Part shown: positions 11,752 through 21,533 of the stretch, piece after piece
How positions within the stretch are numbered: position 1 is the stretch's first letter
How the letters are laid out: each line of letters starts with the position of its first letter
The notes under the pieces: model-generated
The model's database searches: none
The model's input: the letters and a program-made list of their open reading frames with translations, nothing else
Told to the model about the DNA's origin: nothing
Origin: Aradus depressus
Taxonomy: Eukaryota > Arthropoda > Insecta > Hemiptera > Aradidae
Assembly: GCA_963662175.1 (NCBI GenBank)
Contig: OY759215.1
Coordinates: 7,553,079-7,617,078, forward strand
Direction: 5' to 3'
Length of the DNA: 64,000 bases
Program-made: the position numbers and the translations under genes

Positions 11752-12098
11752 TTATTGCAATACACGCTTTTTTTTTTTATTGTAGTCCATAATAATATTA
11801 GTATTAAAGAAGCAAGAGGTGTTACTTGACCGACTCTTGGAGATAGACTGATGTCAGTCTAACCACACTCCATCAGTATACCATCAGTCAGTTCATGATC
11901 AAGGTCACGGACTGAACTCATGCCAGATTGATCGTGTAACACCCGTCTTAGATTTATTTAGTATTCTTTATTATTATCTGTTAAGTTGTATTATTAAAAT
12001 AACTTTTTCTCTCATTTTAGTTTTTATTTGTTTCAAGATTAGTTGTCTGTTCTGTAGTTCATTTTTTGATAGGTTATTTGTTTTCCTTTGTTCACATA
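11752..12098. other. No gene seen
   Basis: AT-rich spacer with short inverted words (actgatgtcagtct near 11847 and cagttcatgatcaaggtcacggactgaactc near 11890). No coding or element signature recognised. Confidence 0.4.
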
Positions 12099-12297
12099 TA
12101 CAGTCAGTAACAAAAATGTTCGGACGGTTTGATTTTTCAATAAAAAATTATAATAATTAAATGCACAAGTAATAAAAAATAATTTAAAAAAATAATTAAA
12201 GCCATTTTTCAATCAAGAATAAGAATTCAAAAGTGGGTTAGGATAAAGGAAAAACAGCTTTGATTAGAACAAATAAATATTTTAATTTAATAAATTT

Positions 12298-12310
12298 TAT
12301 AACAAGTAAT
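12298..12310. repeat. 13-bp target site duplication, left
   Basis: tataacaagtaat, repeated exactly at 13438-13450. It brackets the palindromic element. Confidence 0.9.
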
Positions 12311-12377
12311 AAAAAATTTAAAATTCTGGGGGTATTGAGGGTCAGTCAATGAAGAAAATACTATTCAAATGCCAACG

Positions 12378-12404
12378 TTTCGATATATTTCATATCATCA
12401 TCAG
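12378..12404 (-). ncRNA. Hammerhead ribozyme-like core (left arm)
   Basis: Mirror image of the 13323-13349 motif on the opposite strand, as required by the exact palindrome. Confidence 0.5.
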
Positions 12405-13322
12405 GGCCTAACAAACATGGGGGTATCAAGATTAGAAAAATATAATGGGTGATCGATTAAAATTATATATAGGTACATAAATATACATTCACTCATACAA
12501 CTCCACATAAATACAAATATACATCCTAATACATTCACATACATATACACATTGATGAACAACAAGGAAACTTACTATGAATATAGATGGTTGAGGAGAA
12601 GGCATGAAGACTGTGAGGTCTTACGTTCAACTAAGGGTACAGAAGGGTCGAGGGTAACAGATAATAAATCCGGGGAAAACCCCAGTTAACGGGACTTAAA
12701 TTTGAAGAGAACTACTTACTGGCTAACAGATATTTTACTATGTTGAGAAAAAATAAAATAAAATAAAAACTCTATAATTATATAAATAGTAACATAATTT
12801 AACTTATTAATTAAATGAAGAATTTTAGACAGAAGTGACACTAACCGAAAATGAAATAATACATGTATTATTTCATTTTCGGTTAGTGTCACTTCTGTCT
12901 AAAATTCTTCATTTAATTAATAAGTTAAATTATGTTACTATTTATATAATTATAGAGTTTTTATTTTATTTTATTTTTTCTCAACATAGTAAAATATCTG
13001 TTAGCCAGTAAGTAGTTCTCTTCAAATTTAAGTCCCGTTAACTGGGGTTTTCCCCGGATTTATTATCTGTTACCCTCGACCCTTCTGTACCCTTAGTTGA
13101 ACGTAAGACCTCACAGTCTTCATGCCTTCTCCTCAACCATCTATATTCATAGTAAGTTTCCTTGTTGTTCATCAATGTGTATATGTATGTGAATGTATTA
13201 GGATGTATATTTGTATTTATGTGGAGTTGTATGAGTGAATGTATATTTATGTACCTATATATAATTTTAATCGATCACCCATTATATTTTTCTAATCTTG
13301 ATACCCCCATGTTTGTTAGGCC

Positions 13323-13349
13323 CTGATGATGATATGAAATATATCGAAA
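13323..13349 (+). ncRNA. Hammerhead ribozyme-like core (right arm)
   Basis: CTGATGA (13323-13329), unpaired T, 5-bp stem GATAT/ATATC closing a GAAAT loop, then GAAA (13346-13349). This matches the hammerhead conserved core CUGANGA...GAAA with stem II between. The T at 13330 is an extra base against the canonical model. The cleavage-site strand was not identified. Confidence 0.5.
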
Positions 13350-13437
13350 CGTTGGCATTTGAATAGTATTTTCTTCATTGACTGACCCTCAATACCCCCA
13401 GAATTTTGAATTCTACAGTCGCTAGCAAACATCTACA

Positions 13438-13450
13438 TATAACAAGTAAT
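13438..13450. repeat. 13-bp target site duplication, right
   Basis: tataacaagtaat, identical to 12298-12310. Confidence 0.9.
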
Positions 13451-13546
13451 GTAGGTAACAAAAATTTTCGGACAAAAATGTAAACAACTATAAATAAATT
13501 CAATGTTTTTTTTACGATTTCACAAATTCAAAAACCATAATGTTAA

Positions 13547-14143
13547 TTAATATTTGGTTGGGTACCCTTTTTGTGTAATAACATCTTTCATTCGATTCGG
13601 CATTGATGATGAAACTAATTTTTTGGTGAAATTTGGAGATATTTTACCCCACTCTTCTAATAACTTTTGTTTCAATTCGTTTTTTGAAGCAATGGTTGTT
13701 AATCGAATTTTCCTGTCGAGCTCACCCCATACGTGTTCAATTGGGTTGAGATCGGGCGATTGGGGGGGTTTCATAACTTTAGGGCAGTTATACAAAAGCC
13801 AAGTACGTACCAATTCACAGGTGTGTTTCGGATCGTTGTCTTGGTAAAAATGAAAAGTCCGTAAAATCCCAAGTTTTTCAGCACTCTTTTTCAAATTGCT
13901 CCTTAGTAATTCGGCATAAACTTTTCCAGTCATGGTGGTTTCAATGAAAACCAGTTCACCAATTCCACTAGACGCCATACACCCCCACACCATCACTGAG
14001 CCACCCCCATGTTTTACTATTGGTTTTAAATTTTTTGGATTCAGCTCCTCATTACGCCTTCTCCAAATTTTGTCGCGACTGTCGGGACTAAATATATTAA
14101 ACTTACATTCAAAAGTATTTGCTTGCAATAGAACAAACCGCAA
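13547..14143 (-). pseudogene. Tc1 transposase, C-terminal catalytic half
   Basis: Open for 198 aa. It carries KHGGGSVMVWGC, the second catalytic Asp in YQDNDPKHT and the catalytic Glu in PDLNPIEHVW, and ends YPTKY. The spacing from Asp to Glu is 33 residues where Tc1 has 34. The region that should hold the first catalytic Asp (usually in FSDES) is replaced by unrelated residues just upstream of KFNIF: the 14144-14726 insertion starts here. Without that Asp the enzyme cannot cut DNA. Confidence 0.88.
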
Positions 14144-14539
14144 TAATAAAATATTCTTGTATCTTGTAACTCTTCACAACATAAAAAGAAATCTCAGGTC
14201 ATGTAATGTCAGAAAACTAGATTTTTGTGATATGACGTTGGAAGAGAGCGACAGCAGCGCTGACCCTCGGCAGAAACCGTCCCTTCCCCCTACTCTATCC
14301 CCTCCACCTTCCCTCTAAAGAAACTAAGTACCCAATTTTTCTAATTTAAACGTTTTTTATCCGATATTTCGACAAATAAATGTTTCCAGATCATGTCCGT
14401 TTACTTCCATGTAATATATGTATACATATACTATTACTTTACTTTTGTTTATTTCCCTATACATATAATATATGTATACATAATAATATGTACTAAAAAT
14501 TTTGTAATCGTGTGAACATCAGAGATCAATTGCATGCGT

Positions 14540-14660
14540 GTGTTTATGTGAGAGCTCAAACGCTTTGATCTGACATCGTACAGGCTCATGACCATCGCTT
14601 AACATCCCATCCGAAGGACGGAGTGCTTAAGTTTATTTTACCTCGCAGATGAATGACATT
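14540..14660 (-). repeat. SINE fragment inside the Tc1 transposase gap
   Basis: tgacatcgtacaggctcatg, then the ccatcgcttaacatcccatccgaaggacg block, match the body of the SINE family on the minus strand. This is part of the foreign DNA that splits the transposase. Confidence 0.75.
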
Positions 14661-14726
14661 ACTCCAAAAAATTTCTGAATGATTCTGGAACTCTTTTGCG
14701 AAGCTCAATCTTTTTTTATATTTTTT

Positions 14727-15089
14727 TCACTCACAAACGGTTTTTGGTACTCTCCCATTATATCCTGCTTCTTTTAGAATTCTTCGAACATTTTGTGGGT
14801 GAACTTTCTTTCCCGTTTCTCTGTATACCTCGGCGACGATCTGAGGTGCACTCCTCGAGGGCTTGTTTTTAATTTTCCGGACAACGCTACACCTTTCTCG
14901 GTCGTTTAATACTCTTGGACGGCCAGAGGAAGATTTCAAATCTATCCGATCCTCGTGCTTATACCTTCGAATTACATCGGCTACGGTGCTTTTACTTCGG
15001 CCTACCATACCACCGATTTTGCGGACACTTAATCCTTTTTCATAATTAAAAATTATTATTTGTTGAACTTCAAAAGATGTTCGACCCAT
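14727..15089 (-). pseudogene. Tc1 transposase, N-terminal DNA-binding half
   Basis: 120 aa starting MGRTSFEVQQ. It has two helix-turn-helix stretches of the paired-like type (LSVRKIGGMVGRSKSTVADV, then PQIVAEVYRETGKKVHPQNV) linked by a GRPR-type basic motif (SSSGRPRVL). These bind the direct repeats in the element ends. The frame ends after NGRVPKTV, where a full protein would enter the catalytic domain. It belongs with 13547-14143. Confidence 0.88.
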
Positions 15090-15455
15090 CTTGACAGCAG
15101 GAAATACAAATAACTACTGAATGCAGTAATAGAAGGATATAAACACATTTTATTTGTTCGGTATTAGCGGTTGGTTGAGAAGGGATTAAAGATCATGATC
15201 AGAGTCGCATTTGTTTACAAAACAAACAACAGGTGTCCAGAAAATTTTGTTACGTGAATTTCTTGTCTTCAATTATTAATGCAAAATTTCCTTTTAGCTG
15301 TAAATGTTTAATTAATTGTTTTACGGCGTTTTGAAATGATTGATGATCTCGAAATTTAAAACTTTGCTTGAATTAAATATTTTGCCATATAACTATGTGT
15401 AACTGCAAAAGAAAAACAAAATTATAAATTGTCCGAAAATTTTTGTTACTGATTG

Positions 15456-16222
15456 TATAACCATTACGAGCGTATTCCTTCTCTACAGTTTATTGTTAGC
15501 AGTAAATGTCATTTATACGGTTCTTATCCATCCATTTTACACACGTAAGTATTCCCTAACTTATTAAATGATAACTAAAATTATTCGAATTGTGAATACA
15601 TATATATTACAGATATGTGTGCTATTCAGTGTTATGTGTTTATTTATATCCAGGAAGGGTAAGAAATCGTTAGGTTACTGTAGGATCAATAAATAAAATA
15701 ATGTAAGTTATTCATTATGTATTTTCTATTTATTTTTTTTTTCAGATAATATTGCGAAGTCATGCATCTGTTGCGCATTGATGAGTTCTATTGATAATGG
15801 TCGCACTAATTCAGATTTAATAAAAAATTGAATGGATCAAACACTGTGTTTATTCTTATAATAATAAAGTACCTTCCGAAGAAACACTACGTTAAGGTTT
15901 TTTTGCCAGTTCTGCAACATAATCTGAGGCGTTACACTGCCTTGTCTCTCTAGGTATGTAACAATTTTTTCGATTCCCACCTGTATAATTCTAATACTAT
16001 ACCAATATTGATTTTCAGCCAAGTTGGTCGTTTGGTTTTAGAGGGAGAGCGAAAACATAGTGTATTCTCGCTGGTGAAGTACATTGCGATTGACGACCAT
16101 TTATGTTGAGTTCTAACAGTAATGTATTCACATGTTTCTGTTATTTTCTGTTCCAATTGCTTCTTTCTCATTTTATTTTAGTTTGTTCAGTATTATTTTA
16201 CTCTGAGGCACCTAATTATTAT
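15456..16222. other. Repeat-derived spacer; left copy of a duplicated segment
   Basis: No gene. 15990-16090 matches a degenerate dispersed repeat (ttgattttcagc..., agagggagagcg). 16110-16222 is duplicated at 19388-19500. Confidence 0.5.
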
Positions 16223-16317
16223 TGGCGATTCTCTGTAAACTCGTAAACGGCTGTCCGGACCAGTTTTAAAAAAATAAATAAAGCATAGAAATATAATTAT
16301 GTCTCTTAATTTAAATA

Positions 16318-17947
16318 CAGTGGCGTTCAAAAGTATTTGCACAAGCAATATTTTACTCATAATCATAGTAAGGGATAACTAAAAAAATCATATAACTAGG
16401 TACACAAAAACGTTATTTATTTAAGCATATATTTACGTAAAACCCGTTAATGCGAAATAAGAATACATATTTTTACAACAATTTTTCTTGAAAAAGCTCC
16501 GTTCAAAAGTATTTGCACATAATATAAAACTTGAAATAAAAATTATTATAAAATCAATAAAACAACCTATAATATTTTTAATACTTGGTATAAAGTCCAT
16601 TGGCGTCTATCACAGCCTGAAGCCTCCTTGGCATGGAATTAACTAAATTTTTTATGAAGGTAATGTCAACTTTATTCCACTCGTCCAATAAAATGTCTTT
16701 TAAATTATTTTTTTCCTTAATTTTATGTTTTCGAATGTTAAGGTCTAAATAGTTCCAAACATGTTCTATAATATTTAAGTCTGGAGATTGTGGAGGGGTT
16801 TGTAGCATCCTGGGCGCATTATAAAGAAGCCATTCTCTGGTTTTATTGGCCTTGTGTTTTGGATCATTGTCCTGTTGGAATATAAAAATATTTTCCATAT
16901 TCAATTTGATGGCACTAGCTCGGAGATTATGGCGCAAAATGTTGACGTAGGTATCAGCAGTCATGACAGATTCAATTGGGACAAGATTGCCTACCCCATT
17001 ATAAGCCACACACCCCCAGACCATCACATGACCTCCACCATGTTTTATCGTAGGTGTGACATTAAGGCGTTTAAGCTCTTTATTTGGTTTTCGCCAGATA
17101 TATTTTTTCCCGTCACTTCCAAAAACGTTAAATTTGCTCTCATCACTAAAGAGGACGCATTGCCGAAATTCCATTGGCTTGCTGAGATGGGTTTTTGCAA
17201 ATTCCAATCTATTTTCCTGTTGACCTCAGAACTGAAGGGGTTTTTCCTTGGAACTCTTCCATGAAAATCAGCTTTATAGAGCGCTCTTTTTACTGTTGAT
17301 TCACTCACACGTTTTTCACAAGTCAATTCGACCTTATTGACTAATTGCCAACCACTTGTGGATGGGTGTGCCTTTACTTCCCCTACGATATCCCTGCACT
17401 CCCGTTGTGTCTGAGCCCTTGGTCGTCCTGTTCGTTGCTTATTTAACGTATTTCCTGTCTCCTCGAACCTTTTTATGACATAACGGACTGTAGAAAAATT
17501 TAAATTTGAAATATTCCCAATTTCACGGTAGGTTTTGCCTTGGTTTCTCAATAAAATAATATTTCCCCTTACTGCCTGGGATAACTCACGTTTCTTCGGT
17601 GCCAAGTTGACTGAGACTGGATTAAAATAGTAGACTATTCTGAAGAATGTTAATCCCTAATTGAGTGAGAAAGGAAATGTAAACAAAAAGAGTAAACACA
17701 CTCAGGTATAGAATTACTGTACTAATTAAAATAACCAGTGTAATTTGTGCAAATACTTTTGAACGGAGCTTTTTCAAGAAAAATTGTTGTAAAAATATGT
17801 ATTCTTATTTCGCATTAACGGTTTTTACGTAAATATATGCATAAATAAATAACGTTTTTGTATATCTAGTTATATGATTTTTTTAGTTATCCCTTACTAT
17901 GATTATGAGTAAAATATTGCTTGTGCAAATACTTTTGAACGCCACAG
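16318..17947 (-). mobile_element. Tc1-like DNA transposon, nearly intact
   Basis: 1630 bp, flanked by TA (16316-16317 and 17948-17949). Ends are about 205-bp inverted repeats. Each has an outer and an inner direct repeat of gttcaaaagtatttgcaca: near 16325 and 16501 on the left, and their complements near 17746 and 17921 on the right. The two ends differ at only a few positions, so the element is young. It contains one transposase gene with a single frameshift. Confidence 0.93.
16578..17605 (-). pseudogene. Tc1 transposase with one frameshift
   Basis: The N-terminal frame 17605-17045 starts MAPKKRELSQ and has paired-like helix-turn-helix segments (KTYREIGNISNLNFSTVRYV) and a GRPRAQ basic motif. 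The C-terminal frame 17207-16578 has all three catalytic residues: Asp in VLFSDESKFNVF, Asp in QQDNDPKHK and Glu in NIIEHVW. There are 34 residues between the last two, the DD34E signature. The frames overlap at 17045-17207; the reading must switch near 17200, around AGGAAAATAGATTGG, so one small indel is the only visible defect. The complete protein would be about 340 residues, normal for Tc1. It cuts and pastes its own element through the IR/DR ends. Confidence 0.92.
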
Positions 17948-18279
17948 TATATAGTGCTATTATATTTATAACGATAACAATTTTGCTTTTTTTTCTAAAA
18001 ATTATTGAAGGCCTAAAAACACAGTCCCCTGGCTGTCCCATTTCACGGATTCCCACTTTAGGATAATATTTTTAAAAAAACTATGAACACTAAATACATT
18101 TTGCAGTTCATATCTAAAAATAGAATAATTAATTTATATTTATTTCATAAAACAAGGTGTAGTTTCTTATTTTTTAAATGTAATAATGTCATGTAAATGT
18201 TGTATGAAGTTTTCTTAGACAGTCCCCTGTCAAAAATTTAAACCTAAAATAGAAAAAATCTGTTATGTTTACAAACGTT

Positions 18280-18420
18280 TTTTAGCGTGAAATGAAACGC
18301 AACCAGTGTGAAGTTAGTAACACTGCCGAGAACGGCGTCAGGCCGCCATTTTGTTTAGTGTCCGAGCGTAATTTGTGGTGTGAGTACGCGTGTTGGTCGT
18401 CCTCTGGTAAGTGATTTTAA
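18280..18420 (+). promoter_or_regulatory. Promoter-like block with YY1/Pho-type site and splice donor
   Basis: GC- and CpG-richer than its surroundings. gccgccattttg (18342-18353) is the reverse complement of the canonical YY1/Pleiohomeotic motif CAAAATGGCGGC, common at insect housekeeping promoters. A good donor, CTCTG|GTAAGTG, follows at 18407. A second gatggcggc lies at 18648. It could be a non-coding first exon feeding the exon at 22045, or promoter sequence carried by the TIR element. This is inference from motifs only. Confidence 0.35.
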
Positions 18421-19082
18421 TAATGTTAATTAGATTAAATATTTATATAAATTGTCTATATGTCTGTGATTTGTGTCCAAATTTGTCGGTAGCTTCGTAT
18501 CGAATCATGTTTCAATAGTTTTGTAAATATTTTGAAATTAAACCAAAATACACAGTCCCCTGCCTGGCATGTGATGTATAAAATACACACATTAAAATAT
18601 TAAGTTAAAAACATTAAAATGGTGTAGTGAAGAAGTCGAGGCCTAGCGATGGCGGCGAGCTGTGTAAAAATTACAGTGGTGATTTTTTAGGCTTAAAGAA
18701 GTGGTGAACTGAATTTAAGTGATTTGTTGCTGCTATTGATCCAAAAAGAAGGTACTTTTACTCGTTTATATGTAATGATTGCTGCCCAGAATTATATAAC
18801 TTAAATTTTTAACAAAATGCCCAAAATATAAAACAAAAAGATTGAATTAGTTTAAGAATTTAGTTTTTAGAATTAGTTCAAGAATTTAGCACCTAACAGT
18901 CCCCTGTCGCGATTTATCAGAAAATCTAAAATAACTTTAAAAATACATATAAATTCAATTGGTCCTCTAAAAGTAACAGTTACTTTCCTAAGCAATACTA
19001 TTATATTTTTACGAAAATTCTAAAAAAATATGCCAGGACAGAGTTTGTATGGGCCATTACGAGTTTACAGAGAATCGCCCTC

Positions 19083-19548
19083 ATATTATTTTATCTACAC
19101 CAGGGTGAAAATTAAAAATGTAAGAGGGCGCCAGTAGCTCAGAGACTGCTTGCTTACTGAGTTCAAGATCGCGGGTTCGAAACCCGGCCGAGGCCCTTAG
19201 GTTTTCTAGTTAGTTAGTTATTGTGACTCATGGCTGGGCTTCTAATTTCGAGGTCATATCGCCTACTACCAGAGCTCTCTTTTGTCGCGCTGGAGGACAT
19301 GAGCCCGACAATACTATGGGAGTCTTAAATTTTTACTAACCTACAGAAGAGGTCTTTAGCGAGTACTTGACATCATACAGGCTCTAAGTTCTAACAGTTA
19401 TGTATTAACATGTTTCTGTTATTCCAATTGTTTCTTTCTCATTTTATTTTAGTTTGTTCAGTATTATTTTACTCTGAGGCACCTAATTATTATATTATTT
19501 TATCCACACCAGGGTGAAAATTAAAAATGGAAGAGAGCGCCGGTAACT
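19083..19548. repeat. Duplicated segment preserving an empty insertion site
   Basis: 16110-16222 plus 19083-19142 equals 19388-19548, apart from small changes. The unit runs from gttctaacag through tttagtttgttcagtattat and the TIR-element target into the head of a SINE. The duplication came before the TIR insertion, which hit only the left copy. Confidence 0.8.
19126..19385. repeat. Chimeric SINE: plus-strand head joined to minus-strand body
   Basis: 19129-19200 is a tRNA-like head on the plus strand (A box tagctcagag, B box gggttcgaaaccc). From about 19205 the sequence is SINE body on the minus strand (tgactcatggctgggcttct, then the ggtcatatcgcctactaccagagc block). Head and body face opposite ways, so this is an inversion or two SINEs joined. 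Confidence 0.75.
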
Positions 19549-19690
19549 CTCACATAAAAAACCTATGGACCTCGGCCGGGTGAATAAAAATGTAGGACTC
19601 GCATAGTAGTTTCGAGCTCTTGTTCACCAGAGCGACGAAAGAGCACTCTGGTAGTAGGCGATGTGACTTCGTAATTAAAGCCGTGGAATT
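19538..19690 (+). repeat. SINE fragment, internally deleted
   Basis: gagcgccggtaactc head remnant, then a jump to gaataaaaatgtaggactcgc and the gtagtaggcgatgtgac body. The middle is missing. Confidence 0.7.
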
Positions 19691-19924
19691 GTTCAACCAC
19701 CTGTTCAATCACTCCAAAATCCAAATAGATATTAAGTTTATGTACTTTTGTGAAGTTTCATAATAAAGGTTTATAAACTTTTTAAGTATAGAGGCAGTTA
19801 TGTAATCGGTCAGAAATTCGATGCGACCTTCCCAACGAAATTTCATGTTTTCCGACTTCCTGATTCCAAAAATTAAAAAAAAAAAACACGGTAACTCCCG
19901 ATAGAATGTTTCTATCAACACGAA

Positions 19925-20270
19925 ATTTTATATGTGCATCCAGAACCCTTTAAGATCGACATCTATTGATTTTCAGCTAAATCGGCCAAAGGGAAGTGAA
20001 GGATTAGGGGAGAGCGCTTAACACAAATACTCTAATAACTACCTTTGAAATGAATGTATTGACTTGGAGTTTCGTATGTAAATTCCAAGCCCTATAAGAA
20101 CAACACCTATTAATTTTCAGCGGAATGAGCCGATGGGGAGGGTGAGGGGGTCAAATCAAAAATCATAATAACGTCAAATGTAATGAATGTATCGACAGGA
20201 AATTTTATATTTAAATTCAAAACCCTAAAATGATGTCACATATTAATTGCCCCTGAAACTGATTGAAGGG
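19925..20270. repeat. Degenerate dispersed repeat
   Basis: Contains repeated variants of gaatgtat(t/c)gac-, aaattttatatttaaattcaaaaccct and attaattttcagc. Similar phrases occur at 15990-16090, 29960-30085, 38195-38420, 40030-40140 and 54075-54510. It is an old interspersed family of unidentified class, non-coding. Confidence 0.5.
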
Positions 20271-20617
20271 AGGGTGGGGGCTTCTAACATCTGTAGATGT
20301 AATGTACTACTTAAAATTGAATAGGGATATGTTCTGAAAATGTGCTCACCGCCGTCGAAATTCAAAATCCTTTTTGTAATTAAATATTTTAATAAAATAC
20401 AACTTAAAAAAAAATACAATACAAAAAAAAGGCTTGTGAACAAAAAAAAATATATTCAAAAACGTTATTAATTTTTTTTTGAGTAATCATTGTTTTTAAT
20501 GCCTAGTGAAGTGTCCTCTATTGGTAATTACCTCTCTGCACCTTTCTGGCATACTGTTAATCATGTTGTCACAGGTCTGCGTTGGTATTTCTTCCCAAAG
20601 AGCTGGTAGAGCATCCC

Positions 20618-21533
20618 TTAGTTCTCGGAGAGAGAGAGATGTTGGAGGTTTCGGTCAGAAAGCTTTCTTTGAAGTGCATCCCACATATGCTCGAATGGGT
20701 TGAGATCTGGAGAAAGTGGAGGCAAGGGGTGATGTCTTATTCCCAAATCAGCCATGTTGTCCAAAACAATTCTTCTTCTATTTGGGCGTGCGTTGTCATC
20801 CAAGAATCGAAAATGTAGACCAATGAAATCCCTGGAAGTTGGATTGTATACGCGGATAATTTATTCCAATTATCGCTGAGCTGAAAGGGTTCCTTCAATA
20901 ACATGGAGGGTTGTATGGCCGTCCAAGTAAATCCCTGCCCACATCATCAAGCCGCCTCCACCGTAGGCTGTGATGAGGGCAATATATCGAGGATTGGTAC
21001 GTTGATTTGCCTCCTTGTACACCTTCTGACGTCGGCTATCATTAGTGAGGCAAAATCTGGATTCATTTGCAAACATTACAGCTGACCAGTTTGTATGCTC
21101 AGAAAGTTCCATGGTGCACCAAGCTAATCTTTGCTGCCGATGACGTTCTGTTATTGACAGACGCCTTAAAGGAGCATATGAAGTTAAACCAACTTCCCAA
21201 AGACGATATCGAATCGTTTGTCAGATATTGGACGCTCAGTTACTCCTGTCAGATATTGGACGCTCAGTTACTCCTGTCAGATATTGGACGCTCAGTTACT
21301 CCCTGAATATGTTGACCAAGTTGCCGAGCTGTCAAGAATGGATTTCTTTTTGCGAAACTAACGAGATTCCGATTTTGTCTAGATGTTGTTATCCATTGGG
21401 ATACACTTCCTGGTCTTGGAGCAACAGTCCCAGTCTCTCTGTGACGACTTAAAGTACGAGAAACCACACCTTGGGAAAGTTCAATCATTCCCCCTACATT
21501 GGTCTGAGAAAACCCACGAGAATATAGCCGCAC
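20618..21533 (-). pseudogene. Tc1 transposase remnant
   Basis: Pieces in order: 21533-21264 (helix-turn-helix region, FSQTNVGGMIELSQGVVSRTL), 21112-20870 (WSAVMFANESRFCL, then AYGGGGLMMWAGIYLDG) and 20803-20618 (DDNARPNRRR, then SPDLNPFEHMWDAL). The first catalytic Asp in the FxDES motif is Asn here (FANES); the second Asp and the Glu remain. Frameshifts separate the pieces, and a 28-bp sequence is triplicated at 21219-21302. Inactive. Confidence 0.87.
21219..21302. repeat. 28-bp triplication inside the transposase remnant
   Basis: tgtcagatattggacgctca plus gttactcc, three exact head-to-tail copies. A local slippage or unequal-exchange product. Confidence 0.92.

Larger units (their letters stand above)
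12311..13437. mobile_element. Giant palindromic (foldback) element with hammerhead-like cores
   Basis: Arms 12321-12863 and 12864-13406 are reverse complements of each other over 543 bp. I found no offset anywhere along the arms and no spacer at the centre (acat|gt..). A short asymmetric tail (13407-13437) follows the right arm. A 13-bp duplication flanks it, too long for a Tc1-type element and typical of target-primed retroelements. Each arm carries, pointing outward, CTGATGA-T-GATAT-loop-ATATC-GAAA (right arm 13323-13349; left arm mirrored at about 12378-12404), a hammerhead ribozyme-like core. No open frame. Closest known parallel: terminal repeats of Penelope-like elements. Confidence 0.85.
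12101..15455 (-). mobile_element. Tc1-like DNA transposon with IR/DR ends, nested insertions
   Basis: TA dinucleotides at 12099-12100 and 15456-15457 flank inverted ends: cagtcagtaacaaaaatgtt at the left and its complement (…tttttgttactgattg) at the right. An inner copy of the same word lies near 13455-13476 on the left (after the nested palindrome) and near 15235-15253 on the right. Each end therefore has two direct repeats inside a roughly 230-bp inverted repeat, the IR/DR layout known from Sleeping Beauty-type Tc1 elements. The interior holds a transposase split in two on the minus strand. Later insertions are the palindrome 12311-13437 and about 600 bp of foreign sequence at 14144-14726. 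Confidence 0.9.
16223..19082. mobile_element. TIR element interrupted by a Tc1 insertion
   Basis: Ends are inverted: tggcgattctctgtaaactcg at the left and cgagtttacagagaatcgcc plus ctc at the right. A second, uninterrupted copy of the flanks (cacctaattattatattatttt, 19471-19492) shows the pre-insertion site and leaves at most 2 bp (AT) as duplication. Without the nested Tc1 (16318-17947) the element is about 1.2 kb and has no readable transposase. It holds four spaced copies of acagtcccctg (near 18022, 18221, 18551 and 18896), possible transposase-binding repeats, and a CpG-containing promoter-like block at 18280-18420. Superfamily unknown. Confidence 0.72.

Noticed and set aside
18649..18690. 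Start codon of a gene at ATGGCGGCGAGC
   Set aside because: Good context, but the frame closes after 13 codons and no donor joins it in phase to the exon at 22045.
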